The notes beneath the pieces are model-generated. The model ran no database searches, was not told where the DNA came from, and saw only the letters and a program-made list of their open reading frames with translations. A DNA stretch of 64,000 bases from JAIQFF01 sp963788505 (lineage in GTDB: Bacteria; Acidobacteriota; Terriglobia; Terriglobales; Acidobacteriaceae): NCBI GenBank assembly GCA_963788505.1, contig CAWBGY010000005.1:1488001-1552000 (forward strand). The letters run 5' to 3'. Below are positions 18,419 to 27,001 of the stretch, piece by piece. Position 1 is the stretch's first letter, and every line of letters starts with the position of its first letter. Both the position numbers and the translations under genes were made by a program.

Positions 18419-19169
18419 TCACTCTTCTTGCGGTTCCGCCACGAAGCGATAGCCGACGCCGCGCACGGTGAGCAGGTGGCGCGGCGCCGAGGGATTGTCT
18501 TCAATGTAGCGCCGCAGGCGAACGATGAAATTGTCGATGGCGCGGGTGTCAGTGTCCTCGTGCAGACCCCAGACTTCTTCGAGAATCGATTTGCGGGAGA
18601 CGACCCGCCCCTGGTTTCGGATGAGATGGCGCAGCAGTTCCGCTTCCATCAGGGTCAGCTGGATGGTGTTCCCGTTGACCCGTAACTCCAGCTTCCCGAA
18701 ATCGATGGTCCGGCCGTGAAACGAGAAAACTTCGTACTCCGCGGATCCTGCGGCAGGCGTGGCATTGGGCGCCGGGCTCTGCTGCATCCATTCCCGGCGC
18801 CGTAACAGTCCCTGCAATCGAGCCAGGAGAATGGGAAGCTCGAACGGCTTGGGAAGATAGTCGTCGGCTCCGGAAGCAAATCCCTTGAGCACGTCTTCCG
18901 GCCGTCCACGGGCAGTCAGCATGAGCACGGGGACAAACTGTTTGGCGGCTCGCAATTCCGCGGCCACCGTGAAACCGTCCTTGCCCGGAAGCATGACATC
19001 GAGCACCACCGCGTCGAAATCGGTGCCGCGTGCCGGATTGCCCCAGAAGCAGATCCAGCGCCCGTTCGCCATCGCCCACGACAGCGACAGAATGCCCCTC
19101 GGCCTCCAGGTTGAACTGCAAACCCTTGGCCAAGTGGGCTTCGTCTTCCACAATCAGAACATGACTCAT
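18419..19169 (-). pseudogene. OmpR-family response regulator disrupted by a +1 frameshift
   Basis: The receiver starts normally at 19169 (MSHVLIVEDEAHLAKGL) and reads to about 19045. The protein then continues in a different frame (VVLDVMLPGKDGF, LTARG, PKPFE) into a complete winged-helix DNA-binding domain ending at 18419 (HLLTVRGVGYRFVAEPQEE). Removing one C from the run of four at 19041-19044 restores an uninterrupted ~250-residue protein with the phospho-acceptor Asp in LDVMLPG. Either a one-base sequencing or assembly error or a real loss. The partner kinase is upstream at 19356-20261. Residues on both sides are otherwise intact, so the event is recent or artefactual. Confidence 0.82.
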
Positions 19170-19192
19170 GCAGATCTTTCTATCCCGTGTAG

Positions 19193-19212
19193 AGCGGGCG
19201 CCCCCGCCCGCT
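19193..19212. repeat. GC hairpin AGCGGGCG-cccc-CGCCCGCT
   Basis: Perfect 8-bp arms, followed on the plus strand by GCTTTT. It lies in the 186-bp gap between the kinase and regulator genes, so it could partly terminate or protect the shared transcript. Confidence 0.4.
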
Positions 19213-19289
19213 GCTTTTGACTTTGACTTTCGGCGGGAAGAACAAATGCCGCTCCCTCACGCCAGAATCAAAAACGACGGACCGAGCCT

Positions 19290-19318
19290 GCCCTGAGCGA
19301 AGTCGAAGGGAGTGTCCG
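19290..19318 (+). repeat. dispersed repeat, left copy flanking the histidine kinase gene
   Basis: 29 bp with core CTGAGCGAAGTCGAAGGG. It is perfectly repeated in inverted orientation at 20298-20326, so the two copies bracket the kinase gene at 19356-20261. Confidence 0.7.
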
Positions 19319-19355
19319 TCTAACACCTACAACCCACACTTACAAACCCACACAA

Positions 19356-20261
19356 CTACAAGCTCACCCGGGGCAACTCCATAACCACCGTCGTGCCATG
19401 CCCTTCGCCTTCACTCTCGGCAAACACCCGGCCGCCGTGCTTCCTGGCAATCGCCCGCACGATAAACAGACCAAGACCGGTTCCCTTCACATGACTCAGC
19501 GGGCGGTTGGAGACACGATAAAAGCGTTTGAAGATGCGCTTCAACTCTTCCGCCGGAATTCCCACCCCCTGGTCGCGAACGCTCAGGGCCAACCGCTTCT
19601 CATCCGGGGTATCGAGTCGCACCGTGATTTTAACGTGATCACCGGAATATTTGACGGCGTTGTCCAGCAGGTTCGACACCGCTGCCCGCAGTTCCTCGGA
19701 ATCTCCCAAAACGCCCGCGACCGGGCCATGGTTGACGGATTGCTCATAAAGCAGAGACTCAGGTGGAAGGTGATGGCTGGCGCGAGCCACTTCCACGCAC
19801 TCCCGAACCAGGCCGCTGAAATCAACCGGCACGCGCCGGTCCTGCTTCTTGTGCCCCGCCTCTCCGGCCTTAAGCACCTGGTCCACGGTGCCCATCAGGC
19901 GGTCAGTATCGTCCAGCATCAGACGGTAAAATTCGCGACGCTGACCTTCGTCCACGTCGCGATGCTGCAAGGTTTGAAGATAAAGCCGGATGGAAGCGAT
20001 GGGCGTTTTCAGTTCGTGGGTGACGGCATTGATGAAGCTGTCATGCTGCTCGTTGCGGCGAATTTCACGCACCAGGAAGCTGGTATTCACGATCATCCCG
20101 GCGATCAGCAGAGCAAAGAAGACCACGCCCAGGAAGAGCAGGACGCCTTCCCGCCAGTTGAGAATGATCCAGCCGACATTCAGCCCAACCGCCAGCAGCA
20201 CCAGGCAGACGCCCAGCACGACGAAAAAAGCGACGGCCCTGCGGCGGCTGCTGATACGCAT
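19356..20261 (-). CDS. sensor histidine kinase
   Basis: 301 residues. Two membrane helices (about 9-31 and 37-58) are joined by a very short loop, so there is almost no periplasmic sensor. HisKA has phospho-acceptor His82 (THELKTP). HATPase has DNAVKY (N box), DQGVGIP (G1) and GTGLGLFI (G2). It probably senses a membrane or partner-protein signal. It sits upstream of the frameshifted response regulator on the same strand, 186 bp apart, and is itself bracketed by inverted 29-bp repeats. Confidence 0.9.
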   Translation of the reverse strand: MRISSRRRAVAFFVVLGVCLVLLAVGLNVGWIILNWREGVLLFLGVVFFALLIAGMIVNTSFLVREIRRNEQHDSFINAVTHELKTPIASIRLYLQTLQHRDVDEGQRREFYRLMLDDTDRLMGTVDQVLKAGEAGHKKQDRRVPVDFSGLVRECVEVARASHHLPPESLLYEQSVNHGPVAGVLGDSEELRAAVSNLLDNAVKYSGDHVKITVRLDTPDEKRLALSVRDQGVGIPAEELKRIFKRFYRVSNRPLSHVKGTGLGLFIVRAIARKHGGRVFAESEGEGHGTTVVMELPRVSL

Positions 20262-20289
20262 GGCAGGATTCTACCGCGTAGAGCGGGGT

Positions 20290-20425
20290 GTGTGGGTCGG
20301 ACACTCCCTTCGACTTCGCTCAGGGCGGGCTCTGTCCGACGCAGTTGGTGTTGGTCTTGGTCTTGGGGTTCGATCAACGATCATGTGCTGGCGGGGGGTA
20401 ATCTTAGGGAGTGTCCGACCCACAC
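20290..20425. repeat. 19-bp inverted repeat enclosing ~98 bp
   Basis: GTGTGGGTCGGACACTCCC at 20290-20308 is matched perfectly by its reverse complement at 20407-20425. The left arm overlaps the 20298-20326 dispersed repeat. It lies between the desaturase and histidine kinase genes. Confidence 0.65.
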
Positions 20426-20440
20426 TATCGAGGAAGTGGA

Positions 20441-20482
20441 GGCCGGGCGTCCCGCCCGGCCGGACAGGCGGGACGCCTGTCC
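20441..20482. repeat. two adjacent GC-rich hairpins
   Basis: GGCCGGGCG-tcc-CGCCCGGCC (20441-20461) abuts GGACAGGCG-gga-CGCCTGTCC (20462-20482). Both have perfect 9-bp stems and 3-nt loops. They sit 16 bp past the desaturase stop and may act as its terminator. Confidence 0.6.
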
Positions 20483-20497
20483 TCCATTTACACAACC

Positions 20498-21403
20498 TTA
20501 CGCAGAGACCAGTTCGGCGCGTGCTTCCGCTGGTGCTCCCTGTTCTGCTTCCTGGCGGCTTAATTCGGAGAGCTTTACCTTGTAAACCTGTCGCGCCAGA
20601 CCCAACTTCGTCAGCGCCCAGATGCCATACCAGTTGAAATCAATCTCGTACCATTTCAATCCATGACGGGCGGAAACCGGGTGCGCATGATGATTGTTGT
20701 GCCAGCCCTCGCCAAAGGTAAGCAACGCCACCCACCAGCTGTTGGTGGAGAGGTCCCGAGTAACAAAACGGCGCGAGCCCCAGCTATGCGTGGCCGAATT
20801 TACCAGCCAGGTGGTGTGTAGCCCGATCACGGTGCGGAAGAAAACACCCCACAGCAGGAACGGCAGGCCGCCGATGGCGTACAACACCACGCCGAGGACG
20901 ATCATGGGCACGTAGTGATATTTCGTAATCCAGACGTGGAACTTATCCTTGGCAAGATCGGGGACGTAACGCGCCAGGGTGGTGGTGTCGTGATGCATCG
21001 ATTTGCCGGTCAGAATCCAGCCCATGTGTGCCCACCACTTACCGTCGCGGGGCGAGTGCGGATCGCCTTCCTGATCGGAATGCTGGTGATGGATGCGGTG
21101 CGTGGCGACCCAGAAAATCGGTCCGCCCTCAAGCGCCAGCGTGGCACAGGTCGTCAACACGTATTCGACCCACTTCGGCGTCTTGTATCCGCGATGGGTG
21201 AGCAGCCGGTGGTAGCCCATGCCGATGCCCAGGCTTCCTGAAACCCACCACAGGAACATCGAGACCAGAAAAGCCTTCCAGGTAAAGAAGAACAACGCCG
21301 CGATGGCGCCCACGTGGAACAAGCCCATAAAAATCGCGGTTACCCAATTGATTTCGTCGTCTGCCGCCGCTTTCCGATCCAAGACTTCGAGGTCCATGGC
21401 CAT
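20498..21403 (-). CDS. acyl-CoA/fatty-acid delta-9-type desaturase
   Basis: 301 residues. A di-iron membrane desaturase that inserts a double bond into acyl chains, adjusting membrane fluidity. The three histidine boxes are present: HRLLTH, HRIHH and HNNHH. Four hydrophobic spans lie between them (FMGLFHVGAIAALFFFTW, MIVLGVVLYAIGGLPFLLWG). The start at 21401-21403 has GAGGAAAAGAAC upstream. There is no fused cytochrome b5, so an external electron donor is needed. It stands alone between repeat-rich regions. Confidence 0.9.
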   Translation of the reverse strand: MAMDLEVLDRKAAADDEINWVTAIFMGLFHVGAIAALFFFTWKAFLVSMFLWWVSGSLGIGMGYHRLLTHRGYKTPKWVEYVLTTCATLALEGGPIFWVATHRIHHQHSDQEGDPHSPRDGKWWAHMGWILTGKSMHHDTTTLARYVPDLAKDKFHVWITKYHYVPMIVLGVVLYAIGGLPFLLWGVFFRTVIGLHTTWLVNSATHSWGSRRFVTRDLSTNSWWVALLTFGEGWHNNHHAHPVSARHGLKWYEIDFNWYGIWALTKLGLARQVYKVKLSELSRQEAEQGAPAEARAELVSA

Positions 21404-21551
21404 GTTCTTTTCCTCTACCCGGTATTGAGCTTCCAGTACTTACGTTAGCAGGGAGAAATATGGGCGCGTGTAAGACTTCTGTAATAGCAGACGTTGGGGG
21501 TGTTACGGAGGTACTAGCCCGTTAATCCAAGCCGCTTCAGAGATTGGGATG

Positions 21552-21712
21552 GTGTGGCCGCGGGCGACTCGCCCGCGAAACGGCGGGGCGTTTCAGAACG
21601 TTTGCAGTCTATCTTCGTGGACTCTTCGAGTCGACTGGACAACCCGGGGGCGGCTGTCCCCACGTGGGCGCTCGCCATCTGCCGCTCGCGGGCGAGTCGC
21701 CCGCGGCCACAC
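21552..21712. repeat. 27-bp inverted repeat with nested palindromes, in a 318-bp gene-free gap
   Basis: Arms at 21552-21578 and 21686-21712 match perfectly over 27 bp (core GTGTGGCCGCGGGCGACTCG). Each arm contains its own palindrome CGCGGGCGA-C-TCGCCCGCG. The whole gap 21404-21721 holds this element and no credible gene. Confidence 0.65.
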
Positions 21713-21721
21713 CCATCCTTC

Positions 21722-22606
21722 TCAACCGGCCGAGGCGCCCTTTACTTCAACCCCGGCCCACTTCTCGAGCAGTGTTAGAGTCGCGGCGTAGTCGAGATCC
21801 TGATGTCCATCTTCGGTGGCCATTTCGTAGACTTCTTCCACCGTCTCCAGCGCGGGCAGTTTCACCCGGACTTCCTTGGCCGCCTCCAACGTAAGGCGGA
21901 TATCCTTATGCATAAGACGCAGCGGGAAATTGGGGGTGAAGTCGCGCTTGAGGACAAAGGGAGCTTTGTAGTCCACCACGCCGGAGCGAATCATCGATGC
22001 CTGAATCACGGGCATCAGTTTCTCGACATCGACTCCCAGCTTGGTGGCCAGAGTGAGGCCTTCGGCGAAGCCTTCATAGATGAGCGCGATCTGCAGGTTC
22101 ATGACCAGCTTGGCGGACTGTCCCATACCGGTTTCACCCAGGCGGAAAAATACCTTGCCCATGGCGGCAAATAGAGGCTTCAGCGACTCGATCGCGGCTT
22201 CCTCCCCGCCTACGATGAAAATAAGAGTGCCGGCTTGCGCCCCCACTTTCGACCCGGTCATGGGAGCATCCACATAGCGCACTCCCCGCGTCCCCACCCG
22301 CTCCGCAAACCTGCGGGTCGCTGAAGGAGAAATGGTGCTGGAGTCAACAATGGTCATGCCTTCGGTCAGCGATTCCTCGACCCCTTGCGGCCCGAACAGG
22401 ACGTTCTCTACCGCCTGGGTGTCGGAAACGCACATCCACACCACCTCCGCGCCCTTTGCGGCATCGGCAGGTGAGCTCGCGCTGCGCGCGCCCTCCACTC
22501 CCTTGCCTGCGGTACGACTCCAAACCGCAACCTCATGACCTGCCTTAACCAGATTGGACGCCATTGGCTGTCCCATAATTCCCAAGCCTAAGAAGGCAAC
22601 ACGCAT
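21722..22606 (-). CDS. 3-hydroxyisobutyrate/beta-hydroxyacid dehydrogenase family oxidoreductase
   Basis: 294 residues. An NAD(P)-binding Rossmann fold at the N-terminus (FLGLGIMGQPMASNL) precedes the substrate-loop motif DAPMTGSKVGAQAGTL and the catalytic Lys motif GMGQSAKLVMN. The C-terminal all-alpha domain completes the fold. The family oxidises 3-hydroxyisobutyrate or reduces tartronate semialdehyde or succinic/glyoxylic semialdehydes; the exact substrate is not decided. The glycerate 2-kinase gene one kilobase away makes a tartronate-semialdehyde/glycerate role attractive (inference). The start at 22604-22606 has AGGAG upstream; the open frame to 22720 is not used. Confidence 0.85.
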   Translation of the reverse strand: MRVAFLGLGIMGQPMASNLVKAGHEVAVWSRTAGKGVEGARSASSPADAAKGAEVVWMCVSDTQAVENVLFGPQGVEESLTEGMTIVDSSTISPSATRRFAERVGTRGVRYVDAPMTGSKVGAQAGTLIFIVGGEEAAIESLKPLFAAMGKVFFRLGETGMGQSAKLVMNLQIALIYEGFAEGLTLATKLGVDVEKLMPVIQASMIRSGVVDYKAPFVLKRDFTPNFPLRLMHKDIRLTLEAAKEVRVKLPALETVEEVYEMATEDGHQDLDYAATLTLLEKWAGVEVKGASAG

Positions 22607-22794
22607 CCTGAGTCTCTCCTGAAGACATTGATAATTACAAAAACGATTAGAACTGACGGCAGTAACCAGGGTCAAGGTATTCCCGCGTGTATTTGTTCTA
22701 GAATGGGCGTGAACCCTCATCTTTTTTCGCGTCTTTTCCGAAAAACCAGGTGAGGCAGCGAGTTTTTAGCACGTCGAGGCTCCGGCCAGGCAAG

Positions 22795-23691
22795 ATGCTA
22801 AAGAATACCTTGAAGAATCGTGCTCTGCGCAACCGCGCCCGTCAGTTCGGCAGCCTGGTGCGCAGGTCCGCGGTCACTCCCCGAACCGGCCATTCCCACA
22901 AGCCGAAGCTGGTGACCAACGGCGAAATGGGAGTGACCTTTATCGGTCATTCAAGTTTTTTCGTGCAGGTCGGCAACCAGAATATTGTGATCGATCCCAA
23001 CTTTGCGCGTTGGCTCTTCGTCCTCAAACGGCTGCGGCAGCCGGGTCTGAAGGTGCGCGATCTTCCGGCCATTGACCTGGTGCTGGTCACCCATGCCCAC
23101 TTCGACCACTTGCACCGGCCGTCGCTGCGCGCCATTGTGCAGCAAACCAAACGCCGTCAAGGAGTAGCGCCCACGATTGTGGTGCCGCATCATGTTTTCG
23201 ACCTGGTTTCCGACCTGGGGTTTGACAACGTCGTGGAAATGGACTGGTGGAACAGCTACCGTCATCGCGAACTGACCGTCACCCACGTGCCCTCGCGGCA
23301 CTGGGGCGCGCGCGTGATCGAGGACTCACACCGCGGATACGGCGGCTACGTGCTGCGCGACCACAAGCATTCGATCTATCACGCCGGCGACACGGCTTAC
23401 TTCTCCGGCTTCCGCGAGATCGGACAGCGGCTGGCGCCGGAGCTGGCGCTTCTGCCGATCGGTGCCTACCATCCGCCTTCCTTCCGCAACGTCCACACCA
23501 GCCCGGCCGATGCCATGCGGGCCTTTTTTGACCTGAATGCCCGCTGGATGGTGCCCATGCATTACGGCACCTTTCAACTCTCCCACGAACCCATGGACGA
23601 GCCCCTGCAATTGCTGGAGAAAGAAGCGAAGGCGGCAGGGATTGAAGACCGGGTTTTCGTGCTCGAGGAAGGCGTGACCAGATTCTTCTAA
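22795..23691 (+). CDS. metallo-beta-lactamase-fold hydrolase (NAPE-PLD/UlaG-like)
   Basis: 298 residues. After a basic N-terminal stretch, the fold begins at VTFIGHSSFFVQVGNQNIVI. The zinc motif is THAHFDHLH, followed by a His in SRHWG, an Asp in HAGDTAYF and a late His in MVPMHYGTF. The pattern is closest to the N-acylphosphatidylethanolamine phospholipase D/RomA-like group, which acts on lipids or phosphodiesters. The natural substrate is not known. The ATG at 22795 is used; a GTG at 22750 in frame is possible. Confidence 0.85.
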   Translation: MLKNTLKNRALRNRARQFGSLVRRSAVTPRTGHSHKPKLVTNGEMGVTFIGHSSFFVQVGNQNIVIDPNFARWLFVLKRLRQPGLKVRDLPAIDLVLVTHAHFDHLHRPSLRAIVQQTKRRQGVAPTIVVPHHVFDLVSDLGFDNVVEMDWWNSYRHRELTVTHVPSRHWGARVIEDSHRGYGGYVLRDHKHSIYHAGDTAYFSGFREIGQRLAPELALLPIGAYHPPSFRNVHTSPADAMRAFFDLNARWMVPMHYGTFQLSHEPMDEPLQLLEKEAKAAGIEDRVFVLEEGVTRFF

Positions 23692-23705
23692 GTGTGGGGT
23701 GGACC

Positions 23706-25037
23706 TCAATAAGCCAGCAGAATTCTTAGGTCGCGCAAATTATTCCCGGTGGGTCCAGTCACGATTGCATCGCCTAACGACTCAAAAAAAGGGTATGCAT
23801 TAAAACCAGCCAGGTGGGCGCCAGGATCCAGTCCGCGGGCCTTGGCGCGTTCGAGCGTGCTGCCGTCCACGATCGCTCCGGCCGCCGGGCTGTTGCCGTC
23901 AATGCCGTCAGTGCCGGCGCTGAACACGGTGATGGCTTCGCCGGAAATTCCGGCCGCACAGGCCAGGGCAAACTGCTGGTTCCGTCCACCCGTCCCGCCA
24001 TTTTCCACCTTCACGGTGACTTCTCCGCCGGAGATCAGACAGGCGCGTTCGGACTTCTGGCGCAACCGGCGCAAACGTTCGAGCAGATAATCCGCCGCTC
24101 GAGCGTAGTCCCAGTCGTCACAGCCGTTGTCTATTTCGACGCTGAAGCCGTGACGTTGGGCCTCTGCTTCCGCCGCGTTCAGCAATGAAGCGTTCGACAG
24201 CAAAGGCCACCAGCGCGAGCGGTGGAAGACCAGATCGCCGGGCTTGGGAGTTTCGTCCAGCGCGTGGCGTTGAAACAGCTCGCGCACGGAACCGGGAAAC
24301 TGTTCCAGCATGCCGTATTTCTCAACCACGCCGTAACAGTCGGCAACGCTGGTCGAATCAGGCATGGTGGGGCCCGAGGCCAGCGCATCCGGCGTATTGT
24401 CGGGGACGTCGGAGACCAGCAGCGACACTTGCTGCGCCGCAGAAGCCGCGACCGCCAGCTTTCCGCCCTTGACCGCGGAAAGATGCTTGCGGATGGCGTT
24501 GATCTCGGCGATGGGCGCACCGGAGAGCACCAGCACCCGGTAAGTGGCGATCAGATCTTGCAGTGAGATCTCATCGTCGACCGGCTTTTCCACGATCGAG
24601 GAACCTCCGCCACTGAGCATGAAAATCACCAGTGACGACGCGTTCTGAGCACTGAGCGACTTGAGCATGGCCTCGGCGGCGCGGATCGATTCCTGGTTCG
24701 GCATGGGATGGCCTCCGCGAAAGTAGCGAAAACCCCGAACCTGCGAAACCGGATCGACCGAACTGGCCACGATGCCTTCGAAGCGATTGCCCGCCTGCAT
24801 TTCAAGAGAATTGACCATGGCATGCGCCGCTTTGCCGATGGAGATCACCAGCACGCGCTGGTACGAATCGAGGTCATGCAGGTCCTCGCAGATGCGCAGC
24901 ACTCCGCGATCGCAATCCACATGACGCTGAAATGCCCGGTCGATGCTGGCTTCCTCGAGGGCATGCTCAAACAAGTGGCGGGCGGTGACCCGCATGTCCA
25001 ACGCAAGCTTTTCGCGGTCGGTGGCCGATGAAGACAT
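23706..25037 (-). CDS. glycerate 2-kinase (DUF4147/MOFRL type)
   Basis: 443 residues. It phosphorylates D-glycerate to 2-phosphoglycerate, feeding the product of glyoxylate, tartronate or serine breakdown into glycolysis. The N-terminal DUF4147 domain has VISIGKAAHAMV, FMLSGGGSSIVEKP and VKGGKLA. The C-terminal MOFRL domain has ISGGEVTVKV, GGRNQQFALA and FSAGTDGIDGNSPAAGA. All hallmark glycine motifs are intact. A perfect TATAAT (25046-25051 on this strand) lies only 8 bp before the ATG, so the mRNA may be leaderless. Confidence 0.9.
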   Translation of the reverse strand: MSSSATDREKLALDMRVTARHLFEHALEEASIDRAFQRHVDCDRGVLRICEDLHDLDSYQRVLVISIGKAAHAMVNSLEMQAGNRFEGIVASSVDPVSQVRGFRYFRGGHPMPNQESIRAAEAMLKSLSAQNASSLVIFMLSGGGSSIVEKPVDDEISLQDLIATYRVLVLSGAPIAEINAIRKHLSAVKGGKLAVAASAAQQVSLLVSDVPDNTPDALASGPTMPDSTSVADCYGVVEKYGMLEQFPGSVRELFQRHALDETPKPGDLVFHRSRWWPLLSNASLLNAAEAEAQRHGFSVEIDNGCDDWDYARAADYLLERLRRLRQKSERACLISGGEVTVKVENGGTGGRNQQFALACAAGISGEAITVFSAGTDGIDGNSPAAGAIVDGSTLERAKARGLDPGAHLAGFNAYPFFESLGDAIVTGPTGNNLRDLRILLAY

Positions 25038-25067
25038 GTGCAAGGATTATAAAAGGCGTTGCGTGGC

Positions 25068-25097
25068 GCCGGTCCTTCGACTGCGCTGAGGACCGGC
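25068..25097. repeat. dispersed repeat hairpin
   Basis: GCCGGTCCT / AGGACCGGC with a loop TCGACTGCGCTG. A short member of the CTGAGCG/TCGAAGG repeat family, between glycerate kinase and the next gene. Confidence 0.6.
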
Positions 25098-25118
25098 TCA
25101 GCCGGCCCTCGCCAGAGA

Positions 25119-25778
25119 TTACGAATTCACCGCTTCTCCCACCCACGTCTCGATCGCGTCGCGCAACTCTCGCAGGCGTCCTTCAAAAAAATGATCAGCG
25201 CCCGCGATCAAGATCAGCTGCTTGGGGCCGGCAATCGTCTGAACCAGCTGTTCCAACTGTGCCCGCGATCCGAATTGATCGCGATCGCCGCTTACGAAAA
25301 GCTTGGGCTTGGCACAGGATGCAAGAAAGCGGAAGTCGTAAGTGCGATCGTCAATCGGCGAAACCGGGAGGCCCAGCCCAATCGCAGCCTTCACCCGGGG
25401 ATCCGGGCAGGCGGCCCGCAAACCGACCGCCGCGCCAAATGAGAATCCGGCAAAGATCAGAGGCAATTGAAACTCCCGGTCAAGCCAATCCAGCGCGGCT
25501 TGGACGTCGCCCACTTCACCAACTCCGTGGTCATGCTCGCCCTGGCTAAGCCCGGCGCCGCGAAAATTGAAGCGCAGCACGGGGAAACCGAAGCGGTTCA
25601 GGGCTTTCATCGCGTGAAAGACCACCTTGTTGTGCAGCGTCCCGCCAAAGAGAGGATGGGGATGGCACACGACGGCCGCATATGCGGCATCGGAAGCTCC
25701 CGCATTGAGCAGGGCTTCGAGACGGCCGGCGGGACCTTCCAAAAACAGGGAGCGGATTGAACCGGCTTGCGTGTCCAT
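25119..25778 (-). CDS. alpha/beta hydrolase
   Basis: 219 residues. The N-terminal HPHPLFGGTLHNKVV and NFRGAGLSQG are typical of the dienelactone-hydrolase-like/YcjY-type subgroup. The nucleophile elbow is GFSFGA, the Asp sits in VSGDRDQF, and the closing His in GADHFFEG. It should be a soluble cytoplasmic esterase or peptidase-like hydrolase. The substrate is not indicated by neighbours. Confidence 0.83.
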   Translation of the reverse strand: MDTQAGSIRSLFLEGPAGRLEALLNAGASDAAYAAVVCHPHPLFGGTLHNKVVFHAMKALNRFGFPVLRFNFRGAGLSQGEHDHGVGEVGDVQAALDWLDREFQLPLIFAGFSFGAAVGLRAACPDPRVKAAIGLGLPVSPIDDRTYDFRFLASCAKPKLFVSGDRDQFGSRAQLEQLVQTIAGPKQLILIAGADHFFEGRLRELRDAIETWVGEAVNS

Positions 25779-25830
25779 CGGGTTCAGTAAAGCATAGCAG
25801 CCAATTGAACTTCCTCCGTGTCCTCGGTGT

Positions 25831-25866
25831 CCTCCGTGGTTGTTTGCGGTTTTTTAACCACGGAGG
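25831..25866. repeat. inverted repeat CCTCCGTGGTT / AACCACGGAGG
   Basis: Perfect 11-bp arms with a 14-nt T-rich loop, inside a longer CCTCCGTG-type repetitive stretch (25812-25866) just before the M20 peptidase gene. Confidence 0.6.
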
Positions 25867-25911
25867 ATACTGAGTATGCTCGCCGGGCACGACTGCGGTA
25901 TTCTGTCGCGC

Positions 25912-26907
25912 ATGGATGTCGCCACCTTCGCGCGTCAACTCGTAGACATCGAGTCCATCACCGGAAACGAGGGTCCGGTAGGTGATTTCCTGCAGGGGGA
26001 GTTGCTGCGGCGAGGTTTTCAGGCAGAAAAGATTCCGGTCGAAGGCGCGCGCTGTAATGTGTTCGCGGTCTTCCCTCAACAGCCGCATCCCACAGTTGTT
26101 TTCTCCACCCACATGGATACGGTCCCGCCCTTTATCCCTTCGTCTGAAGATGCCTCGCGGGTCTACGGACGCGGGTCCTGCGATGCCAAGGGAATCATCG
26201 CGGCCCAGATGGAAGCCGCGGAGCGGTTGCGTCAGGAAGGCATTCATGTGGGCCTGCTTTTCCTGGTTGGTGAGGAACGCGACAGCCTGGGCGCGAAAGC
26301 GGCAAACCGGAAGCCTCCGGGCTCGCAATTTCTGGTGAATGGCGAGCCCACCGAGAACCGAATCGCAATCGCGTCCAAAGGTGCGTTGCGGGTGGAGGTA
26401 ATCGCGGAAGGACGCATGGCGCATTCGGCCTATCCGGAGTTGGGCGAGTCGGCGATTGACAAGCTGTTGCTCGCACTGCAACGGCTGCGGGCGATAAAGT
26501 TGCCGACCGAAGAGGGTATCGGGCCCTGCACGCTCAATATCGGCGTGATCGAGGGCGGTCGCGCCCCCAATGTGGTCCCGGACAAGGCGCGCGCGCAACT
26601 CCTCTACCGCCTGGTCGGATCGTCAGAGCAATTGAAGCGGGACATCGTCGCGGCGGTCGGTGATCTGGCGCGAGTTGAGTTTGTGCTGGAAATTCCCTTC
26701 GTTCGCTTGCGCACGCTGGACGGCCTCCCCACCATGGTCGCCGCTTTCACCACCGATATTCCCGCTCTCAGCGCCTGGGGACAGCCGCTGCTGGTCGGTC
26801 CGGGATCGATTCACGTCGCGCACACCGACGGCGAATACGTCGAAAAGAAGCAGCTGCACCAAGCGGTGGAATTGTATTGCTCAATCGCACGGCAACTCTC
26901 GAAGTGA
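25912..26907 (+). CDS. M20-family metallopeptidase/deacylase
   Basis: 331 residues. Two-zinc amidohydrolase of the ArgE/DapE/CPG2 group. Metal-site motifs: FSTHMDTVPP (His, Asp), GRGSCDAKG (bridging Asp), LVGEERDSLG (catalytic and metal Glu pair) and the late HVAHTDGEYV (His). The dimerisation domain lies between (VEVIAEGRMAHSAYPELGES). The substrate could be an N-acyl amino acid; the family is too broad to say. The ATG at 25912 is used since it begins the conserved MDVATFARQLVDIESITG. No ribosome-binding site precedes it. Confidence 0.85.
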   Translation: MDVATFARQLVDIESITGNEGPVGDFLQGELLRRGFQAEKIPVEGARCNVFAVFPQQPHPTVVFSTHMDTVPPFIPSSEDASRVYGRGSCDAKGIIAAQMEAAERLRQEGIHVGLLFLVGEERDSLGAKAANRKPPGSQFLVNGEPTENRIAIASKGALRVEVIAEGRMAHSAYPELGESAIDKLLLALQRLRAIKLPTEEGIGPCTLNIGVIEGGRAPNVVPDKARAQLLYRLVGSSEQLKRDIVAAVGDLARVEFVLEIPFVRLRTLDGLPTMVAAFTTDIPALSAWGQPLLVGPGSIHVAHTDGEYVEKKQLHQAVELYCSIARQLSK

Positions 26908-27001
26908 AGGTGGGAGAGTAGCCCCGGGCATCCCTTTGACTGCGCTGCCGGCGGTCTGGCGGCGCTACGCCGAGGCTCTACTAACCGTTTACACTCATAG
27001 C

